Shown here: one piece after another, positions 50,255 to 63,600 of the stretch
Position numbering within the stretch: position 1 is the stretch's first letter
Layout: the number at the start of each line of letters is the position of its first letter
Origin: Coriaria nepalensis
Lineage: Eukaryota > Streptophyta > Magnoliopsida > Cucurbitales > Coriariaceae
Direction of reading: 5' to 3'
NCBI GenBank assembly: GCA_027186245.1
Contig: CP114481.1
Location: forward strand, 52,297,501-52,361,500
DNA: 64,000 nucleotides
Made by a program: the position numbers and the translations under genes
The notes under the pieces: model-generated
Seen by the model: only the letters and a program-made list of their open reading frames with translations
Told to the model about the DNA's origin: nothing
Database searches by the model: none

Positions 50255-50693
50255 AATTCGAACGAATTCTGTTTTCGCACTTCAAACACAAGTTTTGTAC
50301 GTAACTTGCCAAATATCAATGCAAGGAAAGTATGCATTAGTTTAACCTTAAAATTATTTTAATGAGTCATTTCGAGTTAATAACTTATTTCGAAGGAATT
50401 CGAACAAATTCTATTTACGCACTTCAAACGCAAGTTTTGTCCATAACTTTCAAGTGATCATTGCAAGGAAAGTGTGCATTCGTTTAACCTTAAAATCATT
50501 TTAATGAGTCATTTCGAGTTAATAACTTATTTCAAAGCAATTCGAACAAATTCTATTTTAGCACTACAAACACAACTTTAGTGCATAACTTGCAAAAGAT
50601 GAATGCAAGGAGAGGTTGCATTTGTTAACTTCAAAATCATTTTAATGAATCATTTCAAGTCAATAACTTTTTTCAAAGCAATTCGAACGAATT

Positions 50694-51306
50694 CTATTTT
50701 CGGACTTCGAACACAAGTTTTGTGCATAACTTGCAAATGATCAATGCAAGGAAAGTGTGCATTAGTTTATCCTTAAAATCATTTGAATTAGTGATTTCAA
50801 GTCAATAACATATTTCAAAGCAATTCGTACGAATTATATTTTCGCACTTCAAACGCAAGTTTTGTCCATAACTTTCAAGTGATCATAGCAACGAAAGTGT
50901 GCATTCGTTTAACCTTAAAATCATTTTAATGAGTCATTTCGAGTTAATAACTTATTTCAAAGCAATTCGAACAAATTCTATTTTAGCACTACAAACACAA
51001 CTTTAGTGTATAACTTGCAAAAGATGAATGCAAGGAGAGGTTGCATTTGTTAACTTTAAAATCATTTTAATGAGTCATTTCAAGTCAATAACTTTTTTCA
51101 AAGCAATTCGAACGAATTCTATTTTCGCACTTCAAACACAAGTTTTGTGCATATCATGCAAATGATCAATGTATGAAAAACTATGCATTTGTTTAACCGT
51201 AAAATCAATTCAATGAGTGATTTCAAGTGAAAAACTTATTTAAAAGAAATTCGAACGAATTCTGTTTTCGCACTTCAAACACAAGTTTTGTGCATAACTT
51301 GTAAAA
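50694..51306. repeat. Duplicated segment, second copy (partner 47,150-47,762)
   Basis: It matches the partner through the TCTG-type monomer as far as CATAACTTGTAAAAGAT, then jumps into C-type sequence through an odd CCCTAGG join near 51,315. Confidence 0.8.
51105..51247. repeat. Type D monomer copy 5 (143 bp)
   Basis: It matches copy 3 closely, including ACCGTAAAATC and TTATTTAAAAG, and differs at CATGCAAATG. It lies just before the irregular junction at about 51,315. Confidence 0.83.
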
Positions 51307-51307
51307 G

Positions 51308-51325
51308 ATGAATGCCCTAGGTTGC
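51308..51325. other. Irregular recombination join in the array
   Basis: The sequence GATGAATGCCCTAGGTTGC replaces the normal C-type GATGAATGCAAGGAGAGGTTGC: AAGGAGAG is lost and CCTAG is present. Upstream is the A-like TCTG monomer that follows type D; downstream is ordinary C. The small deletion with filler-like bases, at the exact end of the 3,544-bp duplication, looks like an end-joining scar. Confidence 0.55.
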
Positions 51326-53279
51326 ATTTGTTAACTTTAAAATCATTTTAATGAGTTATTTCAAGTCAATAACTTTTTTCAAAGCAATTCGAATGAATTC
51401 TATTTTCGCATTTCAAACACAAGTTTTGTGCATAACTTGCAAAAGATCAATGAAAGGAATGTGTGCATTAGTTTAACCTTAAAATTATTTTAATGAGTCA
51501 TTTCGAGTTAATAACTTATTTCAAAGCAATTCGAACAAATTCTATTTACGCACTTCAAACGCAAGTTTTGTCCATAACTTTCAAGTGATCATTGCAAGGA
51601 AAGTGTGCATTCGTTTAACCTTAAAATCATTTTAATGAGTCATTTCGAGTTAATAACTTATTTCAAAGCAATTCGAACAAATTCTATTTTAGCACTACAA
51701 ACACAACTTTAGTGCATAACTTGCATAAGATGAATGCAAGGAGAGGTTGCATTTGTTAAATTCAAAATCATTTTAATGAATCATTTCAGGTCAATAACTT
51801 TTTTCAAAGCAATTCGAACGAATTCTATTTTCGCACTTCAAACACAAGTTTTGTGCATAACTTGCAAAAGATCAATGCAAGGAAAGTGTGCATTAGTTTA
51901 ACGTTAAAACCATTTGAATTAGTCATTTCAAGTCAATAACATATTTCAAAGGAATTCGAACGAATTCTATTTACGCACTTCAAACGCAAGTTTTGTCCAT
52001 TACTTTCAAGTGATCATTGCAAGAAAACTGTGCATTCGTTTAACCTTAAAATCATTTTAATGAGTCATTTCGAGTTAATAACTTATTTCAAAGCAATTCG
52101 AACAAATTCTATTTTAGCACTACAAACCCAAGTTCAGTGCATAACTTGAAAATGGTGAATGCAAGGAGAGGTTGCATTTGTAACTTTAAAATCATTTTAA
52201 TGAGTCATTTCAAGTCAATAACTTTTTTCAAAGCAATTCGAACGAATTCAATTTTCGCACTTGAAACACAAGTTTTGTGCATAACTTGCAAATGATCAAT
52301 GCAAGGAAAGTGTGCATTAGTTTTACCTTAAAATCATTTTAATGAGTCATTTCGAGTTAATAACTTATTTCAAAGCAATTCGAACGAATTCTATTTACGC
52401 ACTTCAAACGCAAGCTTTGTCCATAACTTTCAAGTGATCACTGCAAGGAAAGTGTGCATTCGTTTAACCTTAAAATCATTCTAATGAGTCATTCCGAGTT
52501 AATAACTTATTTCAAAGCAATTCGAACAAATTCTATTTTAGCACTACAAACACAACTTTAGTGCATAACTTGCAAAAGATGAATGTAAGGAGAGGTTGCA
52601 TTTGTTAACTTCAAAATCATTTTAATGAATCATTTCAAGTCAATAACTTTTTTCAAAGCAATTCGAACGAATTCTATTTTCGCACTTCAAACACAAGTTT
52701 TGTGCATAACTTGCAAAAGATCAATGCAAGGAAAGTGTGCATTAGTTTAACCTTAAAATCATTTGAATTAGTCATTTGAAGTCAATAACATATTTCCAAG
52801 GAATTCGAACGAATTCTATTTACACACTTCAAACGCAAGTTTTGTCCATTACTTTGAAGTGATCATTGCAAGGAAAATGTGCATTCGTTTAACTTTAAAA
52901 TCATTTTAATGAGTCCTTTCGAGCTAATAACTTATTTCAAAGCAATTCGAACAAATTCTATTTTAGGACTACAAACACAACTTTAGTGCATAACTTGCAA
53001 AAGATGAATGCAAGGAGTGGTTGCATTTGTTGACTTTAAAATCATTTTAATAAGTCATTTCAAGTCAATAACTTATTTCAAAGCAATTCGAACGAATTCT
53101 ATTTTCGCACTTCAAACACAAGTTTTGTGCATAACTTGCAAAAGATCAATGCAAAGAAAGTGTGCATTAGTTTAACCTTAAAATCATTTGAATGAGTCAT
53201 TTCAAGTCAATAACATATTTCAAAGCAATTCGAACGAATTCTATTTACGCACTTCAAACGCAAGTTTTGTCCATAACTT

Positions 53280-55800
53280 TCAAGTGATCATTGCAACGAA
53301 AGTGTCCATTCGTTTGACCTTAAAATCATTTTAATGAGTCATTCCGAGTTAATAACTTATTTCAAAGCAATTCGAACGAATTCTATTTTAGCACAACAAA
53401 CAACACTTTAGTGCATAACTTCCAAAAGATGAATGCAAGGAGAAGTTGCATTCGTTAACTTTAAAATCATTTTAATGAGTCATTTCAGGTCAATAACTTT
53501 TTTCAAAGCAATTCGAACAAATTCAATTTTCGCACTTCAAACACAAGTTTTGTGCATAACTTACAAATGATCAATGTAAGGAAAGTGTGCATTAGTTTTA
53601 CATTAAAATCATTTTAATGAGTCATTTCGAGTTAATAACTTATTTCAAAGCATTTCGAACGAATTCTATTTACGCACTTCAAACGCAAGTTTTGTCCATA
53701 ACTTTCAAGTGATCACTGCAAGGAAAGTGGGCATTCGTTTAACCTTAAAATCATTCTAATGAGTCATTTCGAGTTAATAACTTATTTCAAAGCAATTCGA
53801 ACAAATTCTATTTTAGCACTACAAACACAACTTTAGTGCATAACTTGCAAAAGATGAATGCAAGGAGTGGTTGCATTTGGTAACTTTAAAATCATTTTAA
53901 TGAGTCATTTCAAGTCAATAACTTATTTCAAAGCAATTCGAACGAATTCTATTTTCGCACTTCAAACACAAGTTTTGTGCATAACTTGCAAAAGATCAAT
54001 GCAACGAAAGTGTGCATTAGTTTAACCTTAAAATCATTTGAATTAGTCATTTCAAGTCAATAACATATTTCAAAGCAATTCGAACGAATTCTATTTACGC
54101 ACTTCAAACGCAAGTTTTGTCCATAACTTTCAAGTGATCAATGCAAGGAAAGTGTGCATTCGTTTAACCTTAAAATCATTTTAATGAGTCATTTCGTGTT
54201 AATAACTTATTTCAAAACAATTCGAACAAATTCTATTTTAGCACTACAAACACAACTTTAGTGCAGAATTTGCAAAAGGTGCATGCAAGGAGAGGTTGCA
54301 TTTGTTAACTTTAAAATAATTTTAATGAGTCATTTCAAGTCAATAACTTTTTTTAAAGCAATTCGAACGAATTCTATTTTCGCACTTCAGACACAAGTTT
54401 TGTGCATAACTTGCAAAAGATCAATGCAAGGAAACTCTGCAATAGTTTAACCTTAAAATCATTTGAATGAGTCATTTCAAGTCAATAACATATTTCAAAG
54501 CAATTCGAACGAATTCTATTTACGCACTTCAAACGCAAGTTTTGTCCATAACTTTCAAGTGATCATTGCAACGAAAGTGTGCATTCGTTTGACATTAAAA
54601 TCATTTTAATGAGTCATTCCGAGTTAATAACTTATTTCTAAGCAATTCGAACGAATTCTATTTTAGCACAACAAACACAACTTTAGTGCATAACTTCCAA
54701 AAGATGAATGCAAGGAGAAGTTGCATTCGTTAACTTTAAAATCATTTTAATGAGTCATTTCAAGTCAATAACTTTTTTCAAAGCAATTCGAACGAATTCA
54801 ATTTTCGCACTTCAAACACAAGTTTTGTGCATAACTTACAAATGATCAATGCAAGGAAAGTGTGCATTAGTTTTACATTAAAATCATTTTAATGAGTCAT
54901 TTCGAGTTAATAACTTATTTCAAAGCATTTCGAACGAATTCTATTTACGCACTTCAAACGCAAGTTTTGTCCATAACTTTCAAGTGATCATTGCAACGAA
55001 AGTGTGCATTCGTTTGACCTTAAAATCATTTTAATGAGTCATTCCGAGTTAATAACTTATTTCAAAGCAATTCGAACGAATTCTATTTTAGCACAACAAA
55101 CACAACTTTAGTGCATAACTTCCAAAAGATGAATGCAAGGAGAAGTTGCATTCGTTAACTTTAAAATCATTTTAATGAGTCATTTCAAGTCAATAACTTT
55201 TTTCAAAGCAATTCGAACGAATTCAATTTTCGCACTTCAAACACAAGTTTTGTGCATAACTTACAAATGATCAATGCAAGGAAAGTGTGCATTAGTTTTA
55301 CATTAAAATCATTTTAATGAGTCATTTCGAGTTAATAACTTATTTCAAAGCATTTCGAACGAATTCTATTTACGCACTTCAAACGCAAGTTTTGTCCATA
55401 ACTTTCAAGTGATCAATGCAAGGAAAGTGTGCATTCGTTTAACCTTAAAATCATTTTAATGAGTCATTTCGTGTTAATAACTTATTTCAAAACAATTCGA
55501 ACAAATTCTATTTTAGCACTACAAACACAACTTTAGTGCAGAATTTGCAAAAGGTGCATGCAAGGAGAGGTTGCATTTGTTAACTTTAAAATAATTTTAA
55601 TGAGTCATTTCAAGTCAATAACTTTTTTTAAAGCAATTCGAACGAATTCTATTTTCGCACTTCAAACACAAGTTTTGTGCATAACTTGCAAAAGATCAAT
55701 GCAAGGAAACTCTGCAATAGTTTAACCTTAAAATCATTTGAATGAGTCATTTCAAGTCAATAACATATTTCAAAGCAATTCGAACGAATTCCATTTACGC
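53280..55800. repeat. Nested duplication: 425-bp tandem copy within a 1,275-bp offset pair
   Basis: The C variant GTGCAGAATTTGC with AAAGGTGCATGC is at 54,261 and 55,536, 1,275 bp apart (three trimers). The C variant TTTTAGCACAACAAAC is at 53,389, 54,664 and 55,089. The last two are 425 bp apart, and the trimers between them are nearly identical, including GCATTTCGAACG and ACTTACAAATG. So a trimer was copied in tandem and a larger block was copied around it. Confidence 0.8.
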
Positions 55801-56080
55801 ACTTCAAACGCAAGTTTTATCCATAACTTTCAACAGATCATTGCTAGGAAGATATGCATTCGTTTAAGCTTAAAATCATTTTAATGAGTCATTCCGAGTT
55901 AATAACTTATTTCAAAGCAATTCGAACGAATTCTATTTACGCACTTCAAACGCAAGTTTTGTCCATAACTTTCAAGTGATCACTGCAAGGAAAGTGTGCA
56001 TTCGTTTAACCTGAAAATCATTCTAATGAGTCATTTCGAGTTAATAACTTATTTCAAAGCAATTCGAACGAATTCTATTT

Positions 56081-57780
56081 TAGCACAACAAACACAACTT
56101 TAGTGCATAACTTGCAAAAGATGAATGCAAGGAGAAGTTGCATTTGTTAACTTTAAAATCATTTTAATGAGTCATTTCAAGTCAATAACTTTTTTCAAAG
56201 CAATTCAAACGAATTCTATTTTCGCACTTCAAACACAAGTTTTGTGCATAACTTGCAAAAGATCAATGCAAAGAAACTGTGCATTAGTTTAACCTTAAAA
56301 TCATTTGAATTAGTCATTTCAAGTCAATAACATATTTCAAAGCAATTCGAACGAATTCTATTTACGCACTTCAAACACAAGTTTTGTCCATAACTTTCAA
56401 GTGATCATTGCAACGAAAGTGTGCATTCGTTTGACCTAAAAATCATTTTAATGAGTCATTCCGAGTTAATAACTTATTTCAAAGCAATTCGAACGAATTC
56501 TATTTTCGCAAAACAAACACAACTTTAGTGCATAACTTGCAAAACATGAATGCAAGGAGAAGTTGCATTCGTTAACTTTAAAATCATTTTAATGAGCCAT
56601 TTCAAGTCAATAAATTTTTTCAAAGCAATTCGAACGAATTCTATTTTCGCACTTCAAACACAAGTTTCGTGCATAACTTGCAAAAGATCAATGCAAGGAA
56701 ACTCTGCATTAGTTTAACCTTAAAATCATTTGAATTAGTCATTTCAAGTCAATAACATATTTCAAAGCAATTCGAACGAATTCTATTTACGCACTTCAAA
56801 CGCAAGTTTTGTCCATAACTTTCAAGTGATCATTGCAAGGAAAGTGTGCATTCGTTTAACTTTAAAATCATTTTAATGAGTCATTTCGAGTTAATAACTT
56901 ATTTCAAAGCAATTCGAACAAATTCTATTTTAGCACAACAAACACAACTTTAGTGCATAACTTGCAAAAGATGAATGCAAGGAGAAGTTGCATTTGTTAA
57001 CTTTAAAATCATTTTAATGAGTCATTTCAAGTCAATAACTTTTTTCAAAGCAATTCAAACGAATTCTATTTTCGCACTTCAAACACAAGTTTTGTGCATA
57101 ACTTGCAAAAGATCAATGCAAAGAAACTGTGCATTAGTTTAACCTTAAAATCATTTGAATTAGTCATTTCAAGTCAATAACATATTTCAAAGCAATTCGA
57201 ACGAATTCTATTTACGCACTTCAAACACAAGTTTTGTCCATAACTTTCAAGTGATCATTGCAACGAAAGTGTGCATTCGTTTGACCTAAAAATCATTTTA
57301 ATGAGTCATTCCGAGTTAATAACTTATTTCAAAGCAATTCGAACGAATTCTATTTTCGCAAAACAAACACAACTTTAGTGCATAACTTGCAAAACATGAA
57401 TGCAAGGAGAAGTTGCATTCGTTAACTTTAAAATCATTTTAATGAGCCATTTCAAGTCAATAAATTTTTTCAAAGCAATTCGAACGAATTCTATTTTCGC
57501 ACTTCAAACACAAGTTTCGTGCATAACTTGCAAAAGATCAATGCAAGGAAACTCTGCATTAGTTTAACCTTAAAATCATTTGAATTAGTCATTTCAAGTC
57601 AATAACATATTTCAAAGCAATTCGAACGAATTCTATTTACGCACTTCAAACGCAAGTTTTGTCCATAACTTTCAAGTGATCATTGCAAGGAAAGTGTGCA
57701 TTCGTTTAACTTTAAAATCATTTTAATGAGTCATTTCGAGTTAATAACTTATTTCAAAGCAATTCGAACAAATTCTATTT
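56081..57780. repeat. Near-perfect tandem pair of 850-bp hexamers
   Basis: 56,081-56,930 and 56,931-57,780 are almost identical on reading. They share a long series of rare variants: GGAGAAGTTGC, GCAAAGAAACTG, CAAAACATGAATGC, ATGAGCCATTTC, ATAAATTTTTTC, CAAGTTTCGTGC and AAACTCTGCATTAG. This is a young duplication of two trimers. The same variants recur in the 58.2-64.0 kb block, so all belong to one HOR lineage. Confidence 0.88.
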
Positions 57781-60699
57781 TAGCACTACAAACACAACTT
57801 TAGTGCATAACTTGCAAAAGATGAATGCAAGGAGAGGTTGCATTTGTTAACTTCAAAATCATTTTAATGAATCATTTCAAGTCAATAACTTTTTTCAAAG
57901 CAATTCGAACGAATTCTATTTTCGCACTTCAAACACAAGTTTTGTGCATAACTTGCAAAAGATCAATACAAGGAAAGTGTGCATTAGTTTAACGTTAAAA
58001 CCATTTGAATTAGTCATTTCGAGTTAATAACATATTTCAAAGGAATTCGAACGAAGTCTATTTACGCACTTCAAACGCAAGTTTTGTCCATAACTTTCAA
58101 GTGATCATTGCAAGGAAAGTGTGCATTCGTTTAACCTTAAAATCATTTTAATGAGTCATTTCGTGTTAATAACTTATTTCAAAACAATTCGAACAAATTC
58201 TATTTTAGCACTACAAACGCAACTTTAGTGCATCATTTGCAAAAGGTGAATGCAAGGAGAGGTTGCATTCGTTAACATTAAAATCATTTTAATGAGCCAT
58301 TTCAAGTCAATAACTTTTTTCAAAGCAATTCAAACGAATTCTATTTTCGCACTTCAAACACAAGTTTTGTGCATAACTTGCAAAAGATCAATGCAAAGAA
58401 AGTGTGCATTAGTTTAACCTTAAAATCATTTGAATTAGTCATTTCAAGTCAATAACATATTTCAAAGCAATTCGAACGAATTCTATTTACGCACTTCAAA
58501 CGCAAGTTTTGTCCATAACTTTCAAGTGATCATTGCAACGAAAGTGTGCATTCGTTTGACTTTAAAATCATTTTAATGAGTCATTCCGAGTTAAAAACTT
58601 ATTTCAAAGCAATTCGAACGAATTCTATTTTAGCACAACAAACACAACTTTAGTGCATAACTTGCAAAAGATGAATGCAAGGAGAGGTTGCATTTGTTAA
58701 CTTTAAAATTATTTTAATGAGTCATTTCAGCTCAATAACGTTTTTCAAAGCAATTCGAACGAATTCTATTTTCGCACTTCAAACACAAGTTTTGTGCATA
58801 ACTTGTGAATGATCAATGCAAGGAAAGTGTGCATTAGTTTAACCTTAAAATTATTTTAATGAGTCATTTCGAGTTAATAACTTATTTCCAAGCAATTCGA
58901 ACAAATTCTATTTACGCACTTCAAACGCAAGTTTTGTCCATAACTTTCAAGTGATCATTGCGAGGAAAGTGTGCATTCGTTTAACCTTAAAATCATTTTA
59001 ATGAGTCATTTCGTGTTAATAACTTATTTCAAAACAATTCGAACGAATTCTATTTTAGCACAACAAACACAACTTTAGTGCATAACTTGCAAAACATGAA
59101 TGCAAGGAGAAGTTGCATTCGTTAACTTTAAAATCATTTTAATGAGCCATTTCAAGTCAATAAGTTTTTTCAAAGCAATTCGAACGAATTCTATTTTCGC
59201 ACTTCAAACACAAGTTTCATGCATAACTTGCAAAAGATCAATGCAAGGAAACTCTGCAATAGTTTAACCTTCAAATCATTTGAATTAATCATTTCAAGTC
59301 AATAACATATTTGAAAGCAATTCGAACGAATTCTATTTACGCACTTCAAACGCAAGTTTTGTCCATAACTTTCAAGTGATCATTGCAAGGAAAGTGTGCA
59401 TTCGTTTAACTTTAAAATCATTTTAATGAGTCATTTTGAGTTAATAACTTATTTCAAAGCAATTCGAACAAATTCTATTTTAGCACTACAAACACAACTT
59501 TAGTGCATAACTTGCAAAAGATGAATGCAAGGAGAAGTTGCATTTGTTAACTTTAAAATCATTTTAATGAGTCATTTCAGCTCAATAACTTTTTTCAAAG
59601 CAATTCGAACGAATTCTATTTTCGCACTTCAAACACAAGTTTTGTGCATAACTTGCTAATGATCAATGCAAGGAAAGTATGCATTAGTTTAACCTTAAAA
59701 TTATTTTAATGAGTCATTTCGAGTTAATAACTTATTTCTAAGCAATTCGAACAAATTCTATTTACGCACTTCAAACGCAAGTTTTGTCCATAACTTTCAA
59801 GTGATCATTGCAAGGAAAGTGTGCATTCGTTTAACTTTAAAATCATTTTAATGAGTCATTTCGTGTTAATAACTTATTTCAAAACAATTCGAACAAATTC
59901 TATTTTAGCACTACAAACACAACTTTAGTGCATAACTTGCAAAAGATGAATGCAAGGAGTGGTTGCATTTGTTAACTTTAAAATCATTTTAATGAGTCAT
60001 TTCAAGTCAATAACTTATTTCAAAGCAATTCGAACGAATTCTATTTTCGCACTTCAAACACAAGTTTTGTGCATAACTTGCAAAAGATCAATGCAACGAA
60101 AGCGTGCATTAGTTTAACCTTAAAATCATTTGAATTGGTCATTTCAAGTCAATAACATATTTCAAAGCAATTCGAACGAATTCTATTTACGCACTTCAAA
60201 CGCAAGTTTTGTCCATAACTTTCAAGTGATCAATGCAAGGAAAGTGTGCATTCGTTTAACCTTAAAATCATTTTAATGAGTCATTTCGTGTTAATAACTT
60301 ATTTCAAAACAATTCGAACAAATTCTATTTTAGCACTACAAACACAACTTTAGTGCAGAATTTGCAAAAGGTGAATGCAAGGAGAGGTTGCGTTTGTTAA
60401 CTTTAAAATCATTTTAATGAGTCATTTCAGCTCAATAACTTTTTTCAAAGCAATTCGAACGAATTCTATTTTCGCACTTCAAACACAAGTTTTGTGCATA
60501 ACTTCCAAAAGATCAATGCAAGGAAAGTGTGCATTTGTTTAACCTTAAAATCATTTGAATTAGTCATTCCAAGTCAAGAACATATTTCAAAGCAATTCGA
60601 ACAAATTCTATTTACGCACTTCAAACGCAAGTTTTGTCCATAACTTTCAACAGATCATTGCTAGGAAGATGTGCATTTGTTTAAGCTTAAAATCATTTT

Positions 60700-63600
60700 A
60701 ATGAGTCATTTCGTGTTAATAACTTATTTCAAAACAATTCGAACGAATTCTATTTTAGCACAACAAACACAACTTTATTGCATAACTTGGAAAACATGAA
60801 TGCAAGGAGAAGTTGCATTCGTTAACTTTAAAATCATTTTAATGAGCCATTTCAAGTCAATAACTTTTTTCAAAGCAATTCGAACGAATTCTATTTTCGC
60901 ACTTCAAACACAAGTTTCGTGCATAACTTGGAAAAGATCAATGCAAGGAAACTCTGCAATAGTTTAACCTTAAAATCATTTGAATTAGTCATTTCAAGTC
61001 AATAACATATTTCAAAGCAATTCGAACGAATTCTATTTACGCACTTCAAACACAAGTTTTGTCCATAACTTTCAAGTGATCATTGCAAGGAAAGTGTGCA
61101 TTCGTTTAACTTTAAAATGATTTTAATGAGTCATTTTGAGTTAATAACTTATTTCAAAGCAATTCGAACAAATTCTATTTTAGCACTACAAACACAACTT
61201 TAGTGCATAACTTGCAAAAGATGAATGCAAGGAGAAGTTGCATTTGTTAACTTTAAAATCATTTTAATGAGTCATTTCAGCTCAATAACTTTTTTCAAAG
61301 CAATTCGAACGAATTCTATTTTCGCACTTCAAACACAAGTTTTGTGCATAACTTGCTAATGATCAATGCAAGGAAAGTGTGCATTAGTTTAACCTTAAAA
61401 TTATTTTAATGAGTCATTTCGAGTTAATAACTTATTTCCAAGCAATTCGAACAAATTCTATTTACGCACTTCAAACGCAAGTTTTGTCCATAACTTTCAA
61501 GTGATCATTGCAAGGAAAGTGTGCATTCGTTTAACCTTAAAATCATTTTAATGAGTCATTTCGTGTTAATAACTTATTTCAAAACAATTCGAACGAATTC
61601 TATTTTAGCACAACAAACACAACTTTAGTGCATAACTTGCAAAACATGAATGCAAGGAGAAGTTGCATTCGTTAACTTTAAAATCATTTTAATGAGCCAT
61701 TTCAAGTCAATAACTTTTTTCAAAGCAATTCGAACGAATTCTATTTTCGCACTTCAAACACAAGTTTCGTGCATAACTTGCAAAAGATCAATGCAAGGAA
61801 ACTCTGCAATAGTTTAACCTTAAAATCATTTGAATTAGTCATTTCAAGTCAATAACATATTTCAAAGCAATTCGAATGAATTCTATTTACGCACTTCAAA
61901 CACAAGTTTTGTCCATAACTTTCAAGTGATCATTGCAAGGAAAGTGTGCATTCGTTTAACTTTAAAATGATTTTAATGAGTCATTTTGAGTTAATAACTT
62001 ATTTCAAAGCAATTCGAACAAATTCTATTTTATTACTACAAACACAACTTTAGTGCATAACTTGCAAAAGATGAATGCAAGGAGAGGTTGCATTTGTTAA
62101 CTTGAAAATCATTTTAATGAGTCATTTCAGCTCAATAACTTTTTTCGAAGCAATTCGAACGAATTCTATTTTCGCACTTCAAACACAAGTTTTGTGCATA
62201 ACTTGCTAATGATCAATGCAAGGAAAGTGTGCATTAGTTTAACCTTAAAATTATTTTAATGAGTCATTTCGAGTTAATAACTTATTTCCAAGCAATTCGA
62301 ACAAATTCTATTTACGCACTTCAAACGCAAGTTTTGTCCATAACTTTCAAGTGATCATTGCAAGGAAAGTGTGCATTCGTTTAACCTTAAAATCATTTTA
62401 ATGAGTCATTTCGTGTTAATAACTTATTTCAAAACAATTCGAACGAATTCTATTTTAGCACAACAAACACAACTTTAGTGCATAACTTGCAAAACATGAA
62501 TGCAAGGAGAAGTTGCATTCGTTAACTTTAAAATCATTTTAATGAGCCATTTCAAGTCAATAACTTTTTTCAAAGCAATTCGAACGAATTCTATTTTCGC
62601 ACTTCAAACACAAGTTTCGTGCATAACTTGGAAAAGATCAATGCAAGGAAACTCTGCAATAGTTTAACCTTAAAATCATTTGAATTAGTCATTTCAAGTC
62701 AATAACATATTTCAAAGCAATTCGAACGAATTCTATTTACGCACTTCAAACACAAGTTTTGTCCATAACTTTCAAGTGATCATTGCAAGGAAAGTGTGCA
62801 TTCGTTTAACTTTAAAATGATTTTAATGAGTCATTTTGAGTTAATAACTTATTTCAAAGCAATTCGAACAAATTCTATTTTATTACTACAAACACAACTT
62901 TAGTGCATAACTTGCAAAAGATGAATGCAAGGAGAGGTTGCATTTGTTAACTTGAAAATCATTTTAATGAGTCATTTCAGCTCAATAACTTTTTTCGAAG
63001 CAATTCGAACGAATTCTATTTTCGCACTTCAAACACAAGTTTTGTGCATAACTTGCTAATGATCAATGCAAGGAAAGTGTGCATTAGTTTAACCTTAAAA
63101 TTATTTTAATGAGTCATTTCGAGTTAATAACTTATTTCCAAGCAATTCGAACAAATTCTATTTACGCACTTCAAACGCAAGTTTTGTCCATAACTTTCAA
63201 GTGATCATTGCAAGGAAAGTGTGCATTCGTTTAACCTTAAAATCATTTTAATGAGTCATTTCGTGTTAATAACTTATTTCAAAACAATTCGAACGAATTC
63301 TATTTTAGCACAACAAACACAACTTTAGTGCATAACTTGCAAAACATGAATGCAAGGAGAAGTTGCATTCGTTAACTTTAAAATCATTTTAATGAGCCAT
63401 TTCAAGTCAATAACTTTTTTCAAAGCAATTCGAACGAATTCTATTTTCGCACTTCAAACACAAGTTTCGTGCATAACTTGCAAAAGATCAATGCAAGGAA
63501 ACTCTGCAATAGTTTAACCTTAAAATCATTTGAATTAGTCATTTCAAGTCAATAACATATTTCAAAGCAATTCGAATGAATTCTATTTACGCACTTCAAA

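Noticed and set aside
42601..51247. Type D monomers as a foreign mobile element
   Set aside because: They keep the monomer length, orientation and phase of the array and share most positions with type A, so they are diverged satellite copies.
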